64,000 nt of DNA from Paraburkholderia nodosa. GTDB lineage: Bacteria > Pseudomonadota > Gammaproteobacteria > Burkholderiales > Burkholderiaceae. Where the stretch lies: positions 186,001 through 250,000 of the forward strand of contig NZ_MCNV01000002.1 in NCBI RefSeq assembly GCF_001718195.1, written 5' to 3'. This document shows, piece after piece, positions 58,316 through 64,000 of the stretch. Made by a program: the position numbers and the translations under genes. The notes under the pieces are model-generated. The model saw only the letters and a program-made list of their open reading frames with translations, did no database searches and was not told the origin of the DNA. Each line of letters opens with the position of its first letter. Position 1 is the stretch's first letter.

Positions 58316-59068
58316 ATGAAAGGAATCTCCAACTCACGACGCCAGTTCTTCGTGTGTCATCGCGGTCGGGAGCCACTCGTGAAAGTCCGCAACGCGACGC
58401 CAACCCTCTCGTTGCTCACGAGGCACTCTTGCCATGCCGCACTGTTGCTCGGGTGTCTGACGAATCCGTGCACAGCGCAGCCGCCAGCAAGTCCACCCGG
58501 CACACCCACGGCTGACGCGCCGAGCTACAAGGTCGGTGATACGTGGACCTTTATATGGGGGCGAACCGGCTCCACGCCCGGCGTTCCTCTTGTTGTGACG
58601 GTAGTCGCGGTAACAGAGACGCAGACGACGATGTCGTCCTCGTGGAACGGTGGGCGCCAAAAGGAAAACCACTACGACAGTCAGGGCAACCTGACGCGGG
58701 ATGGCAACGGAACAACGTATGAGCCTAGCAATGGAACCCTGAGTTTCCCAATGACTGTGGGAAAGAACTGGGACTTTCATCATGTCCGGCGTTTCACGAT
58801 CGGAACCATTGATGTCAGCGGCCACGACGAGATCGTTGCGTTCGAGAGGATACAGGTACCCGCTGGTTCATTTGACGCCTACAAGATAGTCAGCCATGGG
58901 GTGAACGCCAGGCAGCTTGATCGCTTGTACGATGCGCCGTTCACCGAAACCTACTGGTACGCGCCAAGCGTTAAAAAGGTCATCAAGTCGGATTACGTGT
59001 TGTATCTCGATCACCAGGCGCTGCTGTCCCGTACTTCCGAACTAAGTGCTTATTCACTTGCGCCGTGA
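58316..59068 (+). CDS. Hypothetical exported protein (DUF3108/TapB-like)
   Basis: A 250-residue protein from ATG 58316. A long basic N-terminus is followed by a hydrophobic core ending in LLLGC (Cys47), which could be a lipobox, and a Pro-rich linker. The domain then reads YKVGDTWTFIWG, LSFPMTVGKNWDF, VPAGSFDAYKIV and TYWYAPSVKKVIKSDYVL, which is the pattern of small periplasmic beta proteins of the TapB or DUF3108 type. Function unknown. The real start may be further inside, closer to the hydrophobic core. Confidence 0.6.
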   Translation: MKGISNSRRQFFVCHRGREPLVKVRNATPTLSLLTRHSCHAALLLGCLTNPCTAQPPASPPGTPTADAPSYKVGDTWTFIWGRTGSTPGVPLVVTVVAVTETQTTMSSSWNGGRQKENHYDSQGNLTRDGNGTTYEPSNGTLSFPMTVGKNWDFHHVRRFTIGTIDVSGHDEIVAFERIQVPAGSFDAYKIVSHGVNARQLDRLYDAPFTETYWYAPSVKKVIKSDYVLYLDHQALLSRTSELSAYSLAP

Positions 59069-59364
59069 CAGCGCTTGACGCAAGCGTTGGCCGTTCCTTT
59101 GAATGGTGCAAGCACTACATAACTCGCTATCACGGCTTCCGTTACGAGACAACGTTCGGGAGAGCGGCTGGGGTACGGCCCTGCTGCCCTGCCCTCGCAA
59201 ACGCTTCATTTAGGCAACAGGAATAGACATACCATTGGGTCCCGTGAACGTGATCCCTGCTTCGAGCTCTGGCCGGAAGTGATCGCCGCGGTAACTTTCA
59301 GGGCGAATTCCGCCGCCTCGGCACTAGAATTCAGTGCATGGTCGCATTCCCGAAGGAGGCTGCC

Positions 59365-59520
59365 ATGACTCAGTCAATGATCAGTTTTTGGGTTGGCCTT
59401 GTGGTTCTCGTTGTCGTTGCCATGGCCCTGTCCCGTCGCTACAGGCGCGAACACCAGGGAGAGAGCCTGAGCCAGTGGCTCGACACGCACCATATGAGCT
59501 GGATGCATCGCAAGCACTAG
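59365..59520 (+). CDS. Small single-pass membrane protein
   Basis: A 51-residue protein from ATG 59365, with GGAGG six bases upstream. MTQSMISFWVGLVVLVVVAM forms one transmembrane helix, followed by a basic cytoplasmic tail (SRRYRREHQGES) that ends HMSWMHRKH. The strong ribosome binding site makes it credible. Function unknown. Confidence 0.65.
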   Translation: MTQSMISFWVGLVVLVVVAMALSRRYRREHQGESLSQWLDTHHMSWMHRKH

Positions 59521-59604
59521 CTTGCGACCGGACCGACACCGGAGAGCGCGCCCATTTCCTGCACTGGAATGGGTTGTCGCCCGGTTTCTCGTTAGAGGAA
59601 TACC

Positions 59605-59769
59605 ATGCCGACTTACCAGTACCGGTGCGAGAAATGTGGTGAGATGTTCGAGCATGCCGAGCATCTTGCTGAACATCAATCCGCTCATCCGCCTTGCCCG
59701 AAGTGTGGCAGCGAGAAAGTTCAGCACATCCCCACACCATTCGTGGCGAAAACATCCAGAAAATCGTGA
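59605..59769 (+). CDS. FmdB-family zinc ribbon protein
   Basis: A 54-residue protein from ATG 59605 (AGAGGAATACC upstream): MPTYQYRCEKCGEMFEHAEH, then PPCPKCGSEKVQHIP and a basic tail. The two CxxC pairs form a zinc ribbon typical of the FmdB/CxxC_CxxC_SSSS family. These tiny proteins are thought to act in transcription or protein assembly. It is convergent with the RND permease gene, whose stop lies 15 bases away. Confidence 0.88.
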   Translation: MPTYQYRCEKCGEMFEHAEHLAEHQSAHPPCPKCGSEKVQHIPTPFVAKTSRKS

Positions 59770-59784
59770 AATCTCTTCGGTTGC

Positions 59785-62700
59785 TCAGGTCTGCTCCGGA
59801 TGCTCGCTGTCTCGATGGTGGTCCGCGGCGAGGAACATATACATGGCGGGCACGACGAACAGCGTAAACAGCGTGCCGATCGACATCCCCGTGAAGATCA
59901 CGAGTCCCATTGCGTTGCGGCCGGCCGCACCCGCACCCGACGCGATCACGAGCGGCACGACGCCCAGCACCATCGCGGCTGTCGTCATCAGGATCGGCCG
60001 CAAGCGCACGCCAGCCGCTTCTTCGAGTGCCTCGCGCTTGCCGCGCCCCGCGCGTTGCAGTTCATTCGCGAACTGCACGATCAGAATGCCGTGCTTGCTC
60101 ACGAGGCCCATCAGCGTGACGAGGCCCACCTGCGTGTAAATGTTGAGCGTGGTGAGTCCCACGTTGATGAAGATCAGCGCGCCGAACAGCGCCATCGGGA
60201 CCGATACGAGAATCACGACCGGATCGCGAAAGCTCTCGAATTGAGCGGCGAGCGCGAGAAACACGATGATCGTCGCCAATAGCAGCGTGGTCACGAAGCC
60301 GCCGGACTCCTGCACGAACTGTCGCGACAGACCCGAATAATCGGCCGTGTATCCCGCCGGCGCGACGTCGGTCGTGGCCTTGCGCAGGAAGTCGAGCACT
60401 TCGCCCTGCGAGATGCCCGGCGCGAGCACGCCGGAAATCGTGGCCGAATTGAGTTGCTGGAAGTGATTGATCGACTCGGGCACAACGTTGCGCTGCAGAT
60501 GCGTGACCGTCGATGCGGGTATCACGCTGCCATTGGCTGTGCGCAAGTAATAGTCGAGCACTTGCGACGGGTTCAGCCGGTCCGTTTGCAGCACCTGCGG
60601 AATCACCTTGTACGAGCGGCCAGCGATCGAAAAGTAGTTGACGAAGTTCCCGCCGAGCGCCGCGCCCAGCGTCTGCCCGACATCGCTTTGCGTCAGCCCG
60701 AGCGAAGCGACTTTGTCGCGGTCCACGAGCAACACGCTTTCGGGCTTGTCGATCTTCAGATCGCTGTCGACGAAGAAGAACATGCCGCTTGCGCGCGCCT
60801 TTTGCAGCACGGCTTGCGAGACTTCGTTGAGGTTCTCGAACGGCTCCGTCGTGCTGATGACGAATTGCACGGGCAATCCTTGCGCGCCCGGCAGGGGCGG
60901 AAACTGAAATGCGGCGACACGCGCGCCCGCGATGCCGTTCCACTTCTGCTGCAATTCCTGCTGTAATTGCGTCGCGCCCTTCTTGCGCTTGTCCCACGTC
61001 TTGAAGAGCACGCCGCCGATACCCTGGTTCAGCGTCGGTACGCCCGTGAGCTGGAACATCTGCGCGTATTCGGGCAACTGATTCGAGATGTCGAAGACCT
61101 GATCCGCGTAGGTCTGCATTTGCTGGATCGTCGCGTTCGGCGGCCCCTGGACCTGGGACAGAACGATGCCCTGGTCCTCCTGAGGTGCGAGTTCCGTTTG
61201 CGACGTCATGAAGAGATAGACGGTGCCGCACAGGAGCAGCGCGCCCATCACGACGAACACGGGCCACGTGTCGAGCATCGCATGCAACAGACGCCGGTAG
61301 CCGTGATGCACACGTTCGAACTGCCGGTCGACGAAGCGCGGGAAGCGCCCCGACTGCTGGTCCATGCGGAAAAAACGCGAGCACATCATCGGCGAAAGCG
61401 TCAGCGCGATCACGCCCGACACCGTGACGGCGCCCGCGAGCGTGAACGCGAACTCGGTGAACAGCGCGCCAGTCAGTCCGCCCTGAAAGCCGATGGGCAC
61501 GTACACGGCGATCAGCACGACCGTCATCGCGAGAATCGGGCCGCCGAGTTCGCGCGCCGCGATCAGTGCGGCTTCGAAAGGCCGCCTGCCCTCCTCCTTC
61601 ATATGCCGGTCGACGTTCTCGACCACGATGATCGCATCGTCGACGACGAGGCCGATGGCGAGCACGAGCGCAAGCAGTGTCAGCAGATTGATCGAATAGC
61701 CGAGCACCTGCATCACGAAGAACGTGCCGATCAGCGAGAGCGGCATCGCAATCACCGGCACGATCACCGCGCGCAGACTGCCGAGGAAAAGGAAGATCAC
61801 GACCGTCACGATCAACAGCGCCTCGACGAGCGTCTTCACTACTTCCGTGATCGCCGTGTTGATGAAGTCGGTCGCGTCGTAGACGATGTCGCCCGTCATG
61901 CCCGTCGGGAACTGCCTCTGCAGATCCGGAAAGATCGTTTTCACGCGCTTCGCGACGTCGAGCACGTTCGCATCGGGCGCCACCTTGATGCCGATGAACA
62001 CCGATCGCTTGCCGCTGAACGCGACGTTGAAGTCGTAATTGTCAGCACCGAGCACGACGTTTCCCACGTCTTCAAGGCGCACGATCGCGCCGTTCTTCTG
62101 CGTGACGACGAGTTTCTTGAAGTCCTCGACGGAATGCAGGTCGGTGCCCGCGTTGAGATCGACGCTTATCATCTGGCCTTTCGTTGTGCCAAGCGTCGCC
62201 AGATAGTTGTTGTTGCCGAGCGCCGTGAATACGTCAGCGGCCGTCACGTTGTGCGCGGCGAGCCTGCTCGAGTCGAGCCATGCGCGCAGCGCGAACTGAC
62301 GGCCGCCGAGCACTTCCGCCGTCTGCACGCCCTGGACCGAATCGAGCTTCGGCTTCACGACGCGCAGCAGATAATCCGTAACGTTGTTGCTCGGCAGCAC
62401 GTTGCTGTAAAAACCCATGTACATCGCGTCGGTGGTTTGACCCACTTGCACGGTCAGCACGGGCTGTTGCGCCTGCGGCGGCAACTGGTTGCGCACCGAT
62501 GCGATCTGCGTGTTGATCTCCGTGAGCGCGCGGTTGGAGTCGTAGTTGAGGCGCAGCGTCGCGGTGATCGTCGAGACACCCGTGGTGCTCGTCGACGACA
62601 TGTAGTCGATACCCTGTGCCTGTGCGATCGCGGCTTCGAGCGGTTGCGTGATGAAGCCCGCCATCGTGTCGGCGCTCGCGCCATAGTATGCGGTCGTGAT

Positions 62701-62838
62701 CGTCACCACGCCGTTTTCGGTTTGCGGATACTCGCTGACCTTCAGCGCGGCAAGCGAGCGCAAGCCGAGCACGAGTATCAGCAGGCTCACCACCGATGCG
62801 AGGACCGGCCGTTCAATGAAGATGTCGGTGAATTTCAT
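59785..62838 (-). CDS. RND efflux permease (HAE1/MexF-like)
   Basis: A 1,017-residue RND inner-membrane pump with the usual 12-helix, two-porter-loop layout. The proton relay is present in GLVVDDAIIVVENVDRHM in helix 4. N-terminal FIERPVLASVVSLLILVLG, and C-terminal GLVSKHGILIVQFANELQRA and PILMTTAAMVLGVVPL are family hallmarks. It should trade protons for multidrug export from the periplasm with an adaptor and an outer-membrane channel. The adaptor gene lies 11 bases upstream in the same operon; no channel gene is in the window. Confidence 0.94.
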   Translation of the reverse strand: MKFTDIFIERPVLASVVSLLILVLGLRSLAALKVSEYPQTENGVVTITTAYYGASADTMAGFITQPLEAAIAQAQGIDYMSSTSTTGVSTITATLRLNYDSNRALTEINTQIASVRNQLPPQAQQPVLTVQVGQTTDAMYMGFYSNVLPSNNVTDYLLRVVKPKLDSVQGVQTAEVLGGRQFALRAWLDSSRLAAHNVTAADVFTALGNNNYLATLGTTKGQMISVDLNAGTDLHSVEDFKKLVVTQKNGAIVRLEDVGNVVLGADNYDFNVAFSGKRSVFIGIKVAPDANVLDVAKRVKTIFPDLQRQFPTGMTGDIVYDATDFINTAITEVVKTLVEALLIVTVVIFLFLGSLRAVIVPVIAMPLSLIGTFFVMQVLGYSINLLTLLALVLAIGLVVDDAIIVVENVDRHMKEEGRRPFEAALIAARELGGPILAMTVVLIAVYVPIGFQGGLTGALFTEFAFTLAGAVTVSGVIALTLSPMMCSRFFRMDQQSGRFPRFVDRQFERVHHGYRRLLHAMLDTWPVFVVMGALLLCGTVYLFMTSQTELAPQEDQGIVLSQVQGPPNATIQQMQTYADQVFDISNQLPEYAQMFQLTGVPTLNQGIGGVLFKTWDKRKKGATQLQQELQQKWNGIAGARVAAFQFPPLPGAQGLPVQFVISTTEPFENLNEVSQAVLQKARASGMFFFVDSDLKIDKPESVLLVDRDKVASLGLTQSDVGQTLGAALGGNFVNYFSIAGRSYKVIPQVLQTDRLNPSQVLDYYLRTANGSVIPASTVTHLQRNVVPESINHFQQLNSATISGVLAPGISQGEVLDFLRKATTDVAPAGYTADYSGLSRQFVQESGGFVTTLLLATIIVFLALAAQFESFRDPVVILVSVPMALFGALIFINVGLTTLNIYTQVGLVTLMGLVSKHGILIVQFANELQRAGRGKREALEEAAGVRLRPILMTTAAMVLGVVPLVIASGAGAAGRNAMGLVIFTGMSIGTLFTLFVVPAMYMFLAADHHRDSEHPEQT

Positions 62839-62849
62839 CGCGCGCTCTT

Positions 62850-63983
62850 CTATTGTTCCTGGGGCGTCGGGTTCGGGCTGTTCGCAGGCAGCACGCGGTT
62901 GTCGATCACGAGGGGCGTGCCGTTTTTCAGTTTCAGCTGGCCGCTCGTCACGACCTGCGTGCCTTCGCCGATGCCCTTGAGAATCGCAACCTGGTCGCCG
63001 CGCGTCGGCCCCGGCGTGACGAACACCTGCTGCGCGACGGGCATGACCTTGCCTTGTGCGTTCTTATGTTCGCCGGGCTTCACGATGAACACGGTCGCGC
63101 CATATGGGTTATAGGTAATCGCCGTTTGCGGCAAGGTCAGATAGCGCTGCGCGCCACCCGCATCGATCTTCACGTTCGCGTACATGCCGGGCAGCAGCTT
63201 GCGCTCGCGATTGTCGACGGTCGCCTCGATCTGGACGTTGCGCGTGGTGCTGTCCACACGCGGATTGATCGAGCGGATCTTGCCGTCGAACGTGCGGTTG
63301 CCGAACGCATCCGTATCGACGACGATGGTCTGGCCAACCTGCAATTGGCCGAGCTGCTGCTGCGGCAGAAAGAAGTCGGCGTAGATCGGGTCGATGGCTT
63401 GCAGCGTGACGATGGCGTCACCCGGATTGAGGTACTGGCCGGGGTTGACCGTCGTGATGCCGACGCGTCCCGCGAACGGCGCGCGTATCGTCTTCTTTAC
63501 GACGAGGGCGGCCTGTTGCTCGACCTGGGCTCTCTTACTCTTGAGGTCGGCGGCGTCGGCGTCGAGCTGCGCCCTGGCAATCGCCTGGATGTCGAACTGC
63601 GCCTTGTCGCGCTTGTAGACCGTTTGCGCAAGGTCCGCCGCTGCCTGCAACGACGCGAGCTGCGCGCGGTCCGAATCGTCGTTCAGGCGCACGAGCACCT
63701 GGCCCGTCTTCACCTCCTGCCCCGAGTTGAACGCGATCTCGCGCACAAGCCCGGCCACTTCCGTCGTCACGTCGACGCCGCGCACCGCGCGCAGGCTGCC
63801 CACGGCGACAAGCTGCGGCTGCCATGTTTGATAGCCTGCAATAGCGGCCGTGACGGTGGCGGGCGGTGCGGCGTTGCTCGCCATGAACTTCTGGATCATG
63901 TGCGCCCTGAACAGATTGAAGCCGACCAGCGCGGCGAGCAGTATGCCCACGCAGATCAGCATGATGATCATCCGCTTTGCCAT
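62850..63983 (-). CDS. RND efflux periplasmic adaptor (HlyD/MexE-like)
   Basis: A 377-residue membrane fusion protein. An N-terminal membrane anchor (MIIMLICVGILLAALVGFNL) is followed by a lipoyl half (VAGLVREIAFNSGQEVKTGQ), a helical hairpin (LASLQAAADLAQTVYKRDKA), the second lipoyl half (IRAPFAGRVGITTVNPGQYL) and beta-barrel and membrane-proximal domains. The frame continues upstream of ATG 63983 to the window edge (TGACGACGAAG), so the real start may be an ATG just outside, adding six residues. It links the permease to the outer-membrane channel. Confidence 0.9.
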   Translation of the reverse strand: MAKRMIIMLICVGILLAALVGFNLFRAHMIQKFMASNAAPPATVTAAIAGYQTWQPQLVAVGSLRAVRGVDVTTEVAGLVREIAFNSGQEVKTGQVLVRLNDDSDRAQLASLQAAADLAQTVYKRDKAQFDIQAIARAQLDADAADLKSKRAQVEQQAALVVKKTIRAPFAGRVGITTVNPGQYLNPGDAIVTLQAIDPIYADFFLPQQQLGQLQVGQTIVVDTDAFGNRTFDGKIRSINPRVDSTTRNVQIEATVDNRERKLLPGMYANVKIDAGGAQRYLTLPQTAITYNPYGATVFIVKPGEHKNAQGKVMPVAQQVFVTPGPTRGDQVAILKGIGEGTQVVTSGQLKLKNGTPLVIDNRVLPANSPNPTPQEQ

Positions 63984-64000
63984 CGGCTTCTTCGTCGTCA

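Noticed and set aside
60967..63114. 715-codon plus-strand frame opposite the RND operon
   Set aside because: Arg/His/Asp-rich antisense of an unmistakable RND permease and adaptor.

Overview
The window looks like a chromosomal or megaplasmid segment from a Burkholderiaceae bacterium, most like Paraburkholderia or Caballeronia. The grounds are high GC, a phasin, an ECF42 sigma factor paired with a YCII protein, several short hypothetical proteins of a kind I associate with that group, and a MexEF-like RND pump. No rRNA, tRNA or CRISPR array was seen. All family calls come from reading motifs; no database search was possible.

Layout. 1-2.7 kb: a GH92 lipoprotein glycosidase (cut by the window edge), a cupin and a frameshifted SRPBCC gene. 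3-8 kb: a sparse accessory stretch with an isochorismatase-type hydrolase, an orphan nuclease-toxin tail with its immunity gene, and further immunity-like or membrane genes. 8-11.4 kb: two redox cassettes (TetR/SDR and HxlR/DoxX-SDR), each divergent from its regulator around a palindrome. 11.4-15.6 kb: small hypothetical proteins, a single-domain response regulator behind a 12-nt G run, and a sensor kinase. 15.6-18.1 kb: a complete IS66-family element. 18.1-26.6 kb: a one-direction block with a KAP P-loop NTPase, a twin-arginine-signal protein, a DUF262/DUF1524 (GmrSD-like) nuclease, a possible abortive-infection-type protein and a zinc-ribbon membrane protein. 27.4-28.1 kb: a broken tyrosine recombinase. 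29.2-32.4 kb: orphan CdiA C-terminal toxin and Imm49-like immunity modules. 33-33.6 kb: yefM-yoeB with TGTACA operators.

35-64 kb is more core-like: YCII/ECF42, a two-gene operon of very large hybrid kinases (one with about ten HAMP units), an envelope and stress gene group (PRC-barrel, holin-like, ElaB/YqjD-like), a frameshifted Nramp transporter, an acyl-CoA dehydrogenase next to a truncated methyltransferase stub, a PPOX-fold oxidase, a class A penicillin-binding protein, a phasin, phoU, an FmdB-like zinc ribbon, and an RND efflux permease with its adaptor.

The most interesting part is the 18.1-26.6 kb block. It sits between an IS66 copy and an integrase relic and combines gene types known from phage defence in an arrangement I do not recognise. 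Four genes carry apparent indels (SRPBCC, response regulator region, recombinase, Nramp). Three of these lie in G/C runs, so either real decay or phase variation, or residual sequencing error, has to be considered.
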